DNA from: ChocPot-Mid sp043804925
GTDB taxonomy: Bacteria > Bacteroidota > Ignavibacteria > Kapaibacteriales > UBA2268
DNA length: 64,000 nucleotides
Direction of reading: 5' to 3'
Assembly (NCBI GenBank): GCA_043804925.1
Contig: JAZDIP010000022.1
Span: 124,001 to 188,000, forward strand
Shown: positions 1 to 8,340 of the stretch, piece by piece
Position numbering within the stretch: the stretch's first letter is position 1
Layout: each line of letters opens with the position of its first letter
The notes under the pieces: model-generated
The model's database searches: none
The model's input: only the letters and a program-made list of their open reading frames with translations
Told to the model about the DNA's origin: nothing
Made by a program: the position numbers and the translations under genes

Positions 1-606
1 CATGTTAATGCTTTCAAACCTTCCGAAGAACTCAGGGAAGATGAATTTGCACCGATACTTTATACTCTGGACAACAATGGATTAATAGAAGATTCTCACT
101 TTTTTTATCAATTATATGAAGCGTTACTGAAAACAGGTTTATTCAGTGAATTAACAGTGGCAATGGCATTCGCAATTTTTTCAGGATTATTCGGTTGGAT
201 ATTTATATTAAAGAAAAGAAAGTTTATCAACCGTTTCCAATTTGATGTTCTCGAAATAACTGACAAATTCCGTAAATCACAAATTACTCATGAAATAGCA
301 ATTAATGATGTTTTGAAGAAAAAATCGTTGCTTGAAAGACTAATTCTCAAGCGGAAAATCAAGTACGAGGAATCAACCTTTTTGTTATTGTATATAAACG
401 AACAGATAAATGCCATAGATGAAATTAACAAAACATCAGTTGTTGCAAAGGATTTTCAAAATATTTTGAGCGAATATATGGCTGATGGAGTTCTCGATGA
501 TGAAGAATATTCTATGCTGGTCGTGTTCCTCGATAACATTCGATCTGCTTTATCTCCTGAAGTATATTATAGTTTGAAAAAGAAGATTGACGATTTGAAA
601 ACATGA
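1..606 (+). CDS. C-terminal part of a membrane protein of unknown function (5' truncated)
   Basis: The reading frame is open from the first base of the window, so the gene begins upstream. The visible 201 residues start with a soluble stretch. A single hydrophobic segment follows (about residues 52-68, AMAFAIFSGLFGWIFIL), ended by a basic KKRK stop-transfer cluster, then a charged, probably helical cytoplasmic tail of about 130 residues. I do not recognise the family. A substrate-binding or sensor protein with a C-terminal anchor is possible, but nothing visible proves it. The ATG at 157 lies just before the membrane segment and is unlikely to be the true start, because coding-like sequence continues upstream of it. 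Confidence 0.6.
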   Translation, partial: HVNAFKPSEELREDEFAPILYTLDNNGLIEDSHFFYQLYEALLKTGLFSELTVAMAFAIFSGLFGWIFILKKRKFINRFQFDVLEITDKFRKSQITHEIAINDVLKKKSLLERLILKRKIKYEESTFLLLYINEQINAIDEINKTSVVAKDFQNILSEYMADGVLDDEEYSMLVVFLDNIRSALSPEVYYSLKKKIDDLKT

Positions 607-646
607 TAGATTAATTTAAGTATTTAAATTAAATCCATTAATCTAT
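606..646. terminator. Hairpin between convergent genes, possible bidirectional terminator
   Basis: A perfect 10-bp inverted repeat (ATAGATTAAT at 606-615 and ATTAATCTAT at 637-646) separates two convergent genes and overlaps the stop region of the minus-strand glycosyltransferase. A short TTTTC follows on the plus strand. The stem is AT-rich, so its strength is doubtful. Confidence 0.35.
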
Positions 647-1350
647 TTTCTAAGATGTAGTCTTCTGATTTTGAAAAGTTCCCAAATCATCATTGTTGAA
701 TCTTTTATGGGATTGACTGTACTTCTCTTATCGTTATACCATTCGACAGGAACCTGCTCTACTTTGAAGCCATGTTTTTTTGCGAGAAATAAAATTTCGA
801 CATCAAAGCTAAAGCCATTTATTTTTGCAGTTGAAAATATTTTTTCCGTAGCTTGTTTAGTAAAAGCTTTAAATCCGCACTGAGTATCTGATATGCCTTT
901 GAATACAAGAAATTGTACAAATGTATTATAAGTCTTTCCCATAAATTCACGGTAAAAGGGTTGATGTTCTTTTACTAATTTCCTGTCCAATGCACGGCTG
1001 CCTATACAAATATCGGCACCTGCGTTAATTTCAGCCAACAGCTTATTAACTTCATATATTGGAGTTGAAAAATCTGCGTCGCTGAATAATCTGATATTAC
1101 CTTTGGCAGATAACATACCTTTTCTCACAGCGGCACCTTTTCCTAAATTCTTACCGAGCGACAAAACTTTCACATTCTGATTGTAATTTGTCAAGACATT
1201 AATTGTGCCATCCGTTGACCCGTCATCAACGACAATTATTTCGTAGCTATAACTTTGTCTATCCAAGTATTCAATCGTTTTATCCAAGGATTTAATAATC
1301 CTTGTTTCTTCATTAAATGCCGGTATTATTATTGATAAGTCAATATTCAT
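643..1350 (-). CDS. Family 2 glycosyltransferase, dolichyl-phosphate glucose synthase type
   Basis: This 235-residue GT-A enzyme probably transfers a sugar from a nucleotide donor to a polyprenyl or other lipid phosphate. Visible motifs are the N-terminal SIIIPAFNEE, the donor-site VVDDGSTDGT, LGKNLGKGAAVRKGM, and the metal-binding SDADFSTP. The second half carries GSRALDR and SDTQCGFKAF, characteristic of the ALG5/DPG-synthase branch. There is no C-terminal membrane domain, so it is probably a peripheral inner-membrane enzyme. It stands alone, so the acceptor cannot be inferred. The family call is secure and the substrate is not. Confidence 0.88.
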   Translation of the reverse strand: MNIDLSIIIPAFNEETRIIKSLDKTIEYLDRQSYSYEIIVVDDGSTDGTINVLTNYNQNVKVLSLGKNLGKGAAVRKGMLSAKGNIRLFSDADFSTPIYEVNKLLAEINAGADICIGSRALDRKLVKEHQPFYREFMGKTYNTFVQFLVFKGISDTQCGFKAFTKQATEKIFSTAKINGFSFDVEILFLAKKHGFKVEQVPVEWYNDKRSTVNPIKDSTMMIWELFKIRRLHLRK

Positions 1351-1465
1351 TAATTAATTTTCGATTTCTTATCATTACCAAATTCTCCATGTACAAAAGA
1401 GTCAATAAATAAGAATCCTTAGAATCCTTTTATTTTATTCAAACAATTCTCCTATGATAAAATAT

Positions 1466-3541
1466 TTATTTAAAATCTTCGAACTCGATTTCAGTCTCAA
1501 TCGAGATGTAAACTGTTCTGTTATAAAAGCGACCCTCAGGCAGTTCATTTGAATAAAATGGTCTTTCGGAGCCAATACCTTTAGCAAATTTACTTTCCAC
1601 TCCAAGAGCAGCAGCAGTTGCATCTGCGCGTTCTTTAGAAAGCTTAATGTTTCTTGATTGCTCACCGGTATTATCTGTACGGCCTTCAATGTCAATTTTT
1701 GAATTTTCTTGAATTCTCCCTTTTGCCAATTTCAAAATTGGTTGATGTTCTTTTGTCAGTTCGGATTTGTTGAACTCGAAAGAAATCAAACTGAATCTGT
1801 CAAAATCACGGGCATCAACTTTTTCGCCATCCATCAAAGCAAGGAATTTATTTTGTATCGTATATGGTTCGACTTTCAAGCTTTGAATTTCAGATTCCCA
1901 TGTTTTATTACTATTGTCAACAATTACGAGTTTATATTTGTAATCTTCGTTCAATAAGGGAACATACTCTTGTTCTTCCTGTAAATTAAGCTCCAAAACA
2001 GGTGTCGGTTGACCTGTTCCTTCGAAAACTTTCAGTAGGTTATCACCTTGATAAGTTATAACCTTCCAGTTTTTTATACCAACATCTGAACTTGCTTGGG
2101 GTTTAAACCTAAGAATAGGGGGGTTGGTATTCCTGATAGTATCACGTACTGCAACAGGTTCGAATAAGATTTCATTAAAGTCGGATTTCATTTCAACACG
2201 CCTGTTTTCCTCGATACCTTCTATTCTGGCAGGATTAGAAGGAACGTCAGGCAAGTTTCTGGATTCGACTTTTATTCTTTCAGGGTCAATATTCCATTCG
2301 TTAATAAGAAAATCCCTGGCATTGTCAGCACGCTTTTTCGAAAGATTCAAATTACCTGCCTCAACTCCCTGATTCGAATTGCATCCTATCAGATTTATAG
2401 TCGTGTTTGGAAATCTTTTCATTCTGTTTCCAACTATATTCAGTACCTGGTAGTAAACTTCCATAGTTTTCAAATTGGCAAGGAAGTTTGGACTGAAATC
2501 TTCTTTTTCCTGTTTGGTCATTCTGCTGTATCTTACCGGTATATCGGATGAACCTTCGTCAAAGAAAATAAAATTTAGTAAAGGGTGAATTCTACGTGAC
2601 AAGAACTCTTCCACCCTGATTTTTGAAACAGGTGATTCGCTGCCATCTGCTTCAACTGATACTGCAGTAATGAAAGCATTGAATTTCGGAGGTGGTGGAG
2701 CAGGAGGCAAAGGCGGCAATGGTGCTTCCCTTGGAGGAATGATAGGTGGAATAATAGTCCGAGGTGAATATTTAATCGAAACTCCACCGACCAAAGCATT
2801 TGCCGTCCAGCTAAGGTTTGATGCCAATGGCATAAAGCCCATAATATAAAACAATTCCGGTTCTATAAACCATTCATAGGAAGAACCCATTGGGAAACTA
2901 TAGCTAATACCCAAAACACCTGCAAAATCAATTGCTGAAGCATTAGGTATATCTCCGGAAGTTTCATGCCTTGTTCTTTTATCAGTATCCTCAAAAACTC
3001 CCCATGAAGGACTAATAATTTCTTCTTTTTGAGAAAACGTTTTACTCATAATCACACCTGCACGAAAACCTGCCATAACAGTCAATTGCTCGGTTGAGTA
3101 GAATTTGAGTAATGGCATTATTCCTATTGAAGATATTGATGCATCAACAGTATGTTCAAAAATTCCGTCTTCTGATTCTCCGCTACTATTCGGTACTTTT
3201 ACAGGTTCTTCTTTGCTTAATACAGCACTTAAATCGGAATAAATCAATCTAAGATTTATATCAAAATCAGTCATTATGGGGAATGAATAAAATAATCCCC
3301 CTGAAAACCCAATACCATCGCCTACTTCGAAGCGGGGGCAACAGTTAGGAATACCTTCCCACTCAGCACCGGTAAAGTTTGCTTTATGCTGATTGTAATT
3401 CAATCCGAAAAATAATCCATAGCTTGGTCTTTGTTCGTAGGGACCTTGCGCGTAAACTGTTTCCTGCTTAGTTTCCTGAGCCGAAATAAACATTATTGCT
3501 ACAAATAAAAGTCCTATTGATGCCTTAAAAATCCGAAACAT
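1466..3541 (-). CDS. Outer-membrane protein with barrel-like N-terminus and two OmpA-type domains
   Basis: A signal peptide (cleavage near ISA-QE, residue 21) is followed by about 230 residues rich in aromatic, alternating strands that resemble an outer-membrane barrel. Next comes a proline-rich hinge (PPLPPAPPPP, near residue 280). Two OmpA-like peptidoglycan-binding regions follow. The first centres on NLSKKRADNARDFL and ends IEENRRVEM. The second, near residues 615-690, has DIEGRTDNTGEQ and LSKERADATAAALG. The likely role is tethering the outer membrane to peptidoglycan. Two OmpA-like modules in one chain separated by an Ig-like stretch is unusual compared with canonical OmpA, but I believe it recurs in this phylum. 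Confidence 0.85.
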   Translation of the reverse strand: MFRIFKASIGLLFVAIMFISAQETKQETVYAQGPYEQRPSYGLFFGLNYNQHKANFTGAEWEGIPNCCPRFEVGDGIGFSGGLFYSFPIMTDFDINLRLIYSDLSAVLSKEEPVKVPNSSGESEDGIFEHTVDASISSIGIMPLLKFYSTEQLTVMAGFRAGVIMSKTFSQKEEIISPSWGVFEDTDKRTRHETSGDIPNASAIDFAGVLGISYSFPMGSSYEWFIEPELFYIMGFMPLASNLSWTANALVGGVSIKYSPRTIIPPIIPPREAPLPPLPPAPPPPKFNAFITAVSVEADGSESPVSKIRVEEFLSRRIHPLLNFIFFDEGSSDIPVRYSRMTKQEKEDFSPNFLANLKTMEVYYQVLNIVGNRMKRFPNTTINLIGCNSNQGVEAGNLNLSKKRADNARDFLINEWNIDPERIKVESRNLPDVPSNPARIEGIEENRRVEMKSDFNEILFEPVAVRDTIRNTNPPILRFKPQASSDVGIKNWKVITYQGDNLLKVFEGTGQPTPVLELNLQEEQEYVPLLNEDYKYKLVIVDNSNKTWESEIQSLKVEPYTIQNKFLALMDGEKVDARDFDRFSLISFEFNKSELTKEHQPILKLAKGRIQENSKIDIEGRTDNTGEQSRNIKLSKERADATAAALGVESKFAKGIGSERPFYSNELPEGRFYNRTVYISIETEIEFEDFK

Positions 3542-3782
3542 ATTTTGCCCCTCGTTCCATTAATAAATTTTTTTGTAACAAACTCATACCGTCAATTCAC
3601 CGAATGTTACCTTATTTTAAAACATTAATTCTTTAAATTGTTTTATTAAACTTATAAAAATATCAAATTCATTTATAAAAATCAATTAATATATTTATTT
3701 AATATTACAAAGTTAGTCATATTTTTTATTTTATCAAATCTAATTAGTTGAATATTAATGCTTTACTTAAAAAAAAGGAAAA

Positions 3783-4445
3783 TCACAATTTCTTCATTTT
3801 TTTTCCTGAAACATAAGGAGAATTTTCAATGAAATAACGCAGAAACAAATTGGGGGATTTTGTTATTCCGATTCTCTTTGATACCGATACTTCAATATTA
3901 TCTGATTTATCCGGATTTTGTATGAATAATTCAGGTGATATTAAACTCCTAAAATTATCTTCTTTCGTAAATCCAAATGATTTTGCAAGATTCCCAGGTC
4001 CCTTACATAAATCATTAATTTTCATATCAAGTCTTTCTTTTTTCCCTTCTCCTTTGCCAGTTTTTTTCAAACTTCTATTCTCCATCATTTTTTCGATTCC
4101 TGCAAGCGGTTCAGCAGCCCTGATTAATACTGCACTCCCAATACTGTCGCCTTCGGTTACAAAATTTATGCAATGATGAACTCCATAGATTTTGTACACA
4201 TACAAAACACCTCCGGATTCGAACATCGGTGCATTACGGAATGTTTTTCCAACAGAGGCGTGGCAGGATAAATCGTCTTTTGATAAATATGCTTCAGTTT
4301 CAACAATCCTTGCGGCGAGAATTATTTTGCCTTCTTTCCTGACAATAATTTTTCCTAAAAGTTCATTTGCAACAATCTCAGGTTTCCTTTGATAAAATGA
4401 AAGAGCCAATGCTTTGGAAAAATCATATTTAAATATATTTAACAT
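3783..4445 (-). CDS. 3-methyladenine DNA glycosylase (alkyladenine glycosylase family)
   Basis: This base-excision-repair enzyme removes alkylated or deaminated purines. The family signature is intact: ELLGKIIVRK, then RIVETEAYL with the catalytic glutamate, then DLSCHA and the DNA-intercalating YVYKIYGVHHCINFVT segment. RAAEPLAG and LCKGPGNLAK follow. Length is 220 residues from the ATG chosen here, normal for bacterial Mpg proteins. A GTG six bases upstream is an alternative start. It is monocistronic, divergent from the next gene. Confidence 0.93.
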   Translation of the reverse strand: MLNIFKYDFSKALALSFYQRKPEIVANELLGKIIVRKEGKIILAARIVETEAYLSKDDLSCHASVGKTFRNAPMFESGGVLYVYKIYGVHHCINFVTEGDSIGSAVLIRAAEPLAGIEKMMENRSLKKTGKGEGKKERLDMKINDLCKGPGNLAKSFGFTKEDNFRSLISPELFIQNPDKSDNIEVSVSKRIGITKSPNLFLRYFIENSPYVSGKKMKKL

Positions 4446-4574
4446 TGCCACACTTTTTTATTATATTATCAAAATTATTTTCATTATGTTTATAATAATA
4501 TAAAGATTTATTTTGAAAAATAATATTTTTTATTGAATTTTATGTTTATTTTTTTTAAAATCAACAGGTGATTT

Positions 4575-5003
4575 ATGGAATTTCTATGGAACGTGTTTTT
4601 CTATGGCTTTGCCATTGGAGTAGTACATTATATCATTATCGGAATTTTATACATGAATCCTATTGTGTCTAAAATTTATGATGATGCACAAAACAGTAAT
4701 CCTTCTGTGAAGATAAGGAATTCAACAAGTAATTATTTGACTAAACAATTTTTGGGAACTCAAATAGAAATCTGGATAATTACTGCAAGTTTCTTTTTTA
4801 TAAAGCAATACTTACCTTTCACAGCAATTGAAACAGGATTTATACTCGGTGCAATATTTGGCGGAATCAGGATATATGAAAGGTTTTGGAATATGTATAT
4901 CCAAACGAATTATCCATTTAAGCTTTTAGTAATCGAGTTTGTGAATGGTATTATCGGTACTTTTATAATTACAGTTGGATTAAGTTTGATTCCGGTTTTT
5001 TAA
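4575..5003 (+). CDS. Small integral membrane protein of unknown function
   Basis: The 142 residues contain about four predicted membrane helices: near 7-27, 58-77, 82-98 and 113-140. A soluble loop between the first and second helix holds KIYDDAQNSNPSVKIR. The overall shape resembles small DUF1761-like four-helix proteins, but no diagnostic motif is certain. The stop lies 3 bp before the meaB start, so the two genes are almost certainly co-transcribed. I see no mechanistic link between them. Confidence 0.75.
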   Translation: MEFLWNVFFYGFAIGVVHYIIIGILYMNPIVSKIYDDAQNSNPSVKIRNSTSNYLTKQFLGTQIEIWIITASFFFIKQYLPFTAIETGFILGAIFGGIRIYERFWNMYIQTNYPFKLLVIEFVNGIIGTFIITVGLSLIPVF

Positions 5004-5006
5004 ATC

Positions 5007-6104
5007 ATGAAGAAAAAAAAACCTGAATGGGCTCCCGAAAACAGTGGCGATGAATTTGCAACGCAGGTTTTACCGGGAGTTAACGGTTCTCGTTTATCTG
5101 GCAAAAATCAGAAGACAAGCGTCAAATCTAATTTAACGATAAAAGATTTTATTCGGGGTATTTTAAAAGATAACAGAAGCATACTGGCAAGAGCTATTAC
5201 TCTTATCGAAAGCAATTCTTCAGAACATATCAATAATGCACAGGATATTTTAAAAGAACTGCTCCCGAAAACAGGCAAATCAATCCGCATTGGTATTACC
5301 GGTTCTCCCGGTGTCGGCAAAAGCACATTCATCGAATCCTTCGGAAATTACTTGTGCGAAAGTGGACACAAAGTTGCCGTTCTTGCCATTGACCCCAGCA
5401 GTTCCCGAAGCAAGGGTTCGATACTTGGTGACAAAACAAGAATGGAAAATCTTTCACGTCAAAAAAATGCTTTTATCAGACCATCACCTTCCGGTGGAAC
5501 CTTAGGTGGTGTTACGCGAAAAACGAGAGAGACAATACTGCTTTGCGAAGCGGCAGGATTCGATGTGATATTAGTCGAAACAATAGGCGTCGGGCAAAGC
5601 GAAATTACTGTCCGCTCAATGGTGGATTTCTTCATGCTTCTTTTATTACCGGAAGCAGGAGACGAATTGCAGGGAATCAAAAAAGGAGTTGTCGAAATGG
5701 CAGATATGCTCGTTATCAACAAAGCTGACGGAGGCAATTTACAAAGAGCTAAGATTACACAACATGCCTATTCCGATGCACTGCATTATCTTCAGCCGGC
5801 AACGGAGGGTTGGACGACAAATGCGATTTTATGCTCTGCAATTAATGACGAAGGCATTGACTCAATCTGGAAAAACATTTTGGATTTCACAAAGCTCACA
5901 AAAGATTCAGGACAATTTCACAAGAGAAGAAACGAACAACTTTTAGAGTGGGTTTACACAATGGTTGAAGAAAACCTCTTGAGCCGTTTTTATCAAAATC
6001 CAATCATAATAAAATCAAAAAGTGGGATAGACAGAAAAGTGCTGAATGGAGAAATTACTCCGGTAAATGCTGTGAATATTTTGCTGGAGAAACTTAAAGC
6101 ATAA
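5007..6104 (+). CDS. meaB: MeaB/ArgK-type G-protein chaperone of methylmalonyl-CoA mutase
   Basis: This P-loop GTPase protects and reloads B12-dependent acyl-CoA mutases. Motifs in order are GITGSPGVGKST (Walker A), LAIDPSSSRSKGSILGDKTRM (Mg and switch region), FIRPSPSGGTLGGVT, LVETIGVGQSE (switch III-like) and LVINKADGGN (NKxD guanine specificity). At 365 residues it is slightly longer than usual because of a roughly 45-residue hydrophilic N-terminal extension. The partner mutase is not in this window. The gene follows the small membrane protein by 3 bp. Confidence 0.95.
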   Translation: MKKKKPEWAPENSGDEFATQVLPGVNGSRLSGKNQKTSVKSNLTIKDFIRGILKDNRSILARAITLIESNSSEHINNAQDILKELLPKTGKSIRIGITGSPGVGKSTFIESFGNYLCESGHKVAVLAIDPSSSRSKGSILGDKTRMENLSRQKNAFIRPSPSGGTLGGVTRKTRETILLCEAAGFDVILVETIGVGQSEITVRSMVDFFMLLLLPEAGDELQGIKKGVVEMADMLVINKADGGNLQRAKITQHAYSDALHYLQPATEGWTTNAILCSAINDEGIDSIWKNILDFTKLTKDSGQFHKRRNEQLLEWVYTMVEENLLSRFYQNPIIIKSKSGIDRKVLNGEITPVNAVNILLEKLKA

Positions 6105-6130
6105 TGAAATAGATAAACAAGGAGACGACA

Positions 6131-6232
6131 ATGAACACAGTAACAAAATTAACGTTCTTAATAATAGCCCTTCTGCTGTTCGCAACGCAATCGGAAGCGG
6201 GAGGAGAGAAAAAAGAAAAACTGCTTAAATAA
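6131..6232 (+). CDS. 33-residue putative secreted or membrane peptide
   Basis: A strong Shine-Dalgarno (AAGGAGA, 7 bases before ATG) precedes a 33-codon frame. It encodes a signal-peptide-like segment (TKLTFLIIALLLFATQSEA) followed by a short charged tail GGEKKEKLLK. The good ribosome site 26 bp after meaB argues that it is translated. It may be a genuine small exported peptide. It may also be the surviving 5' end of a longer exported protein whose remainder was lost when the toxin-antitoxin patch arrived. I cannot distinguish these. Confidence 0.45.
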   Translation: MNTVTKLTFLIIALLLFATQSEAGGEKKEKLLK

Positions 6233-6265
6233 GTTTGTAGTGATATACGATATATAAAAAAAAAA

Positions 6266-6619
6266 TTGTATAAGGCAGATTTTGTTGTTACCGAAAGTGG
6301 AAAGAAACCCTTTTTTGATTTTCTGGAAAGCTTGACTGAAGACGAGCAGGCAGATGTTTTTGCTTCAATAGACAAGCTTTGCGAAATGTTGGAAAACAAA
6401 TTAAGGTTACCCGAGAAGTTATCTAAATATCTTGTCCAGGGGATTTTTTAGTTGAAAGTTTCGCATACATATAGAACTTCGAGATGTTTTTATTTTTATA
6501 TTAAGGATAAAACCATTATATTTACTCATGGTTTTTTCAAGAAAACCAGAAAAACTCCCGGCAATGAGATTAAAAGAGCCATTAAACTTAGAGATAATTT
6601 TTTAAAATCAAATTTGTGA
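6266..6619 (+). pseudogene. RelE/HigB-type toxin gene interrupted by an in-frame amber codon
   Basis: Translation from TTG gives a 61-residue start of a RelE/ParE-like mRNA interferase or Gp49-like toxin (YKADFVV, KPFFDFLESL, LPEKLSKYLVQGIF). It is cut by TAG at 6449-6451. The same frame continues without shift for 55 codons with the expected second half (LKVSHTYRTSRCFYFYIKDK, IIFTHGFFKKTRKTP, EIKRAIKLRDNFL). The family usually has a glutamate at the stop position (GIFELR), so a single GAG-to-TAG change explains it. An ATG is missing at the start as well. Probably inactive unless the amber codon is suppressed. Confidence 0.75.
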
Positions 6620-6625
6620 AAGATT

Positions 6626-6829
6626 ATGAAAACTAATTATGAAAAATATAGAGATGAAAAAATGAGTAAACCTGAATTTCAGGTGAAATATGCATTTGCT
6701 AAAGAAAAACTAAATCTTGAATTACTGATTGATTCAATCAAAGATAGCTTAGAACAGGAAAAAGAACCAAAAATTATTAAGCAAAGGTTGAACAAACTAG
6801 CAAGGTATGTTACCCAATTGTCCCTATAA
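6626..6829 (+). CDS. Putative antitoxin partner of the broken RelE-like toxin
   Basis: The 67-residue, highly charged, all-helical protein starts 6 bp after the toxin frame ends, the usual toxin-first order of HigBA-like pairs. The sequence (NYEKYRDEKMSKPEFQVKYA near the start) resembles the N-terminal helix of Xre-linked antitoxins. It ends before any helix-turn-helix domain. It is either a naturally short antitoxin or a truncated one. With a disabled toxin it may no longer be under selection. Confidence 0.55.
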   Translation: MKTNYEKYRDEKMSKPEFQVKYAFAKEKLNLELLIDSIKDSLEQEKEPKIIKQRLNKLARYVTQLSL

Positions 6830-6862
6830 ACAGTTGTTGTATTTTAAGTAATTTTTAATTTT

Positions 6863-7132
6863 ATGTTTACAAAAGAAGAAATATTAAATATTATTGAAAT
6901 AAAGGCAAAATCTTATGGAGCCAAGAAAGTTGTCATTTTTGGTTCATTTCTTGAGAATCCCAAACAGTATAATGATATAGATATAGCTTGTGATATTGAG
7001 GGCTTGGATTTATTAGAGTTTGCAGGAACACTCGAAAATGAATTGAAGATTCCAATTGATGTGTTCCCAATTGATGAGAAATCCGATTTTATTAGGTCAA
7101 TAAGTGCAAGAGGAAAAATTTTGTATGGTTGA
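6863..7132 (+). CDS. MNT-type nucleotidyltransferase antitoxin (MntA-like)
   Basis: This is an 89-residue minimal nucleotidyltransferase of the polymerase-beta fold. The signature is VVIFGSFLENPKQYNDIDIACD, with the GS...D.D catalytic layout of MNT proteins. In characterised MntA/HepT pairs the MNT protein AMPylates a tyrosine of the HEPN partner and neutralises it. Its stop overlaps the next start by 8 bp, so the two are translationally coupled. The toxin-antitoxin role is inferred from family and arrangement. Confidence 0.82.
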   Translation: MFTKEEILNIIEIKAKSYGAKKVVIFGSFLENPKQYNDIDIACDIEGLDLLEFAGTLENELKIPIDVFPIDEKSDFIRSISARGKILYG

Positions 7133-7589
7133 GCAATTTCTTTCCGATGTTAAAATTGAATTAAATTATTTGGACAAAACATCCGATGATATAATTTGTT
7201 TGATTAATAAAACAGAAGAGAGAGAAATTAATATTTACGATACTGCCGCCGGCTCAATGTTAATCAGCCAGCTTTATAATGGTATTGAAAATATATTAAA
7301 GCAAATTTTAAAATTCGAAAAAATACCTTTACCTTTTGGAGCAAACTCTCATATCGAACTTTTTTTAATGTTTACAGACGAAAGGACAATTGAGAATTTA
7401 CCCATTCTTTTTACAAACGATATTATTAATGGATTCTCAATTTTAAGAAGATTCAGGCATTTTACAAGACATGGTTATGCCTACGATATTGATTGGGATA
7501 GATTAAAACTTGGGATGAAAACAGTAGAAGAGTTATATAATAAGTTTAAAACAAACTTGAATTCCTACTTACAAACTAAGCAATTATAA
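7125..7589 (+). CDS. HEPN-domain ribonuclease toxin (HepT-like)
   Basis: The start chosen is the ATG overlapping the upstream stop (ATGGTTGA), giving 154 residues. An in-frame ATG 21 bp earlier is less likely. The mostly helical protein ends with RRFRHFTRHGYAYDIDW, containing the RX4HXY motif (RHFTRHGY) of HEPN RNases. The tyrosine is the site AMPylated by MntA in studied systems. The family is longer than the classic DUF86 HepT and looks like the HepT-like branch with extended N-terminal helices. RNase activity is inferred. Confidence 0.78.
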   Translation: MVEQFLSDVKIELNYLDKTSDDIICLINKTEEREINIYDTAAGSMLISQLYNGIENILKQILKFEKIPLPFGANSHIELFLMFTDERTIENLPILFTNDIINGFSILRRFRHFTRHGYAYDIDWDRLKLGMKTVEELYNKFKTNLNSYLQTKQL

Positions 7590-7604
7590 TAATATTTGTA
7601 AAAT

Positions 7605-8219
7605 ATGATACTTCTTCTCGGTTCAAATAATAAATATAAAGCATCGGAAATTAAACAGATTTTCGAGGAGACAGGTCTGAGACCTGACTCTACATCGGAT
7701 TTCTCTGTTAAAATCTTATCGGATGTTCTTAATGAATTTTTTGATGTTGTTGAAGACGGAGATACTCTCGAAGAAAATGCTTTCAAGAAAGCAAATGAGT
7801 ATTTTCAGATAACAAATATTCCATGCTTTGCTGATGATACAGGTCTTGAGATTGATGCTTTGAATGGTTCTCCGGGTGTCAAATCCGCAAGATTCGCAGG
7901 TGAAGATTGCATTGATAAAAACAACCGGAAGAAAGTACTGGAACTTTTAAAGAATATTCCCGACGGAAAAAGAACTGCACAGTTCAGGACAGTTATTTGC
8001 TTTGTTGACAGCAAACAGACAAAATATATTGAAGGAGTTTGCAAAGGGAAAATCATTTACGAAGAAAGAGGAACAAATGGATTCGGTTATGATTCGATTT
8101 TTGTCCCTGTGGGTTTCGGTAAAACATTTGCTGAAATGGATGCGGATGAGAAAAATTTGATTAGCCACAGAGGAAATGCAATAAGAAAATTTGCAGAATT
8201 TATTGATACATTAAAATAG
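7605..8219 (+). CDS. rdgB: Non-canonical purine NTP pyrophosphatase (RdgB/HAM1)
   Basis: It hydrolyses dITP, XTP and similar nucleotides to monophosphates and so cleans the nucleotide pool. The family motifs are complete: LLGSNNKYKASEIKQIF, the metal-site FADDTGLEIDALNG, PGVKSARFAG, GTNGFGYDSIF and SHRGNAIRKF. At 204 residues it has normal length. It lies 16 bp after the HEPN gene but is probably an unrelated housekeeping gene. Confidence 0.95.
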   Translation: MILLLGSNNKYKASEIKQIFEETGLRPDSTSDFSVKILSDVLNEFFDVVEDGDTLEENAFKKANEYFQITNIPCFADDTGLEIDALNGSPGVKSARFAGEDCIDKNNRKKVLELLKNIPDGKRTAQFRTVICFVDSKQTKYIEGVCKGKIIYEERGTNGFGYDSIFVPVGFGKTFAEMDADEKNLISHRGNAIRKFAEFIDTLK

Positions 8220-8340
8220 AATATACCCATTGATTGTCATTGTAAACAAGAGAGGGATCCGGTTTTCTTCATTGTAATGAATTAGGGTTGGAAGGAAAGT
8301 CATTTTTTTATCTTTCGCCAGGCACGTATGTCAATAGAGT

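Noticed and set aside
6449..6451. Frameshift in the RelE-like gene
   Set aside because: The second half of the toxin continues in the same frame after the TAG, so the lesion is a nonsense change and not a frameshift.
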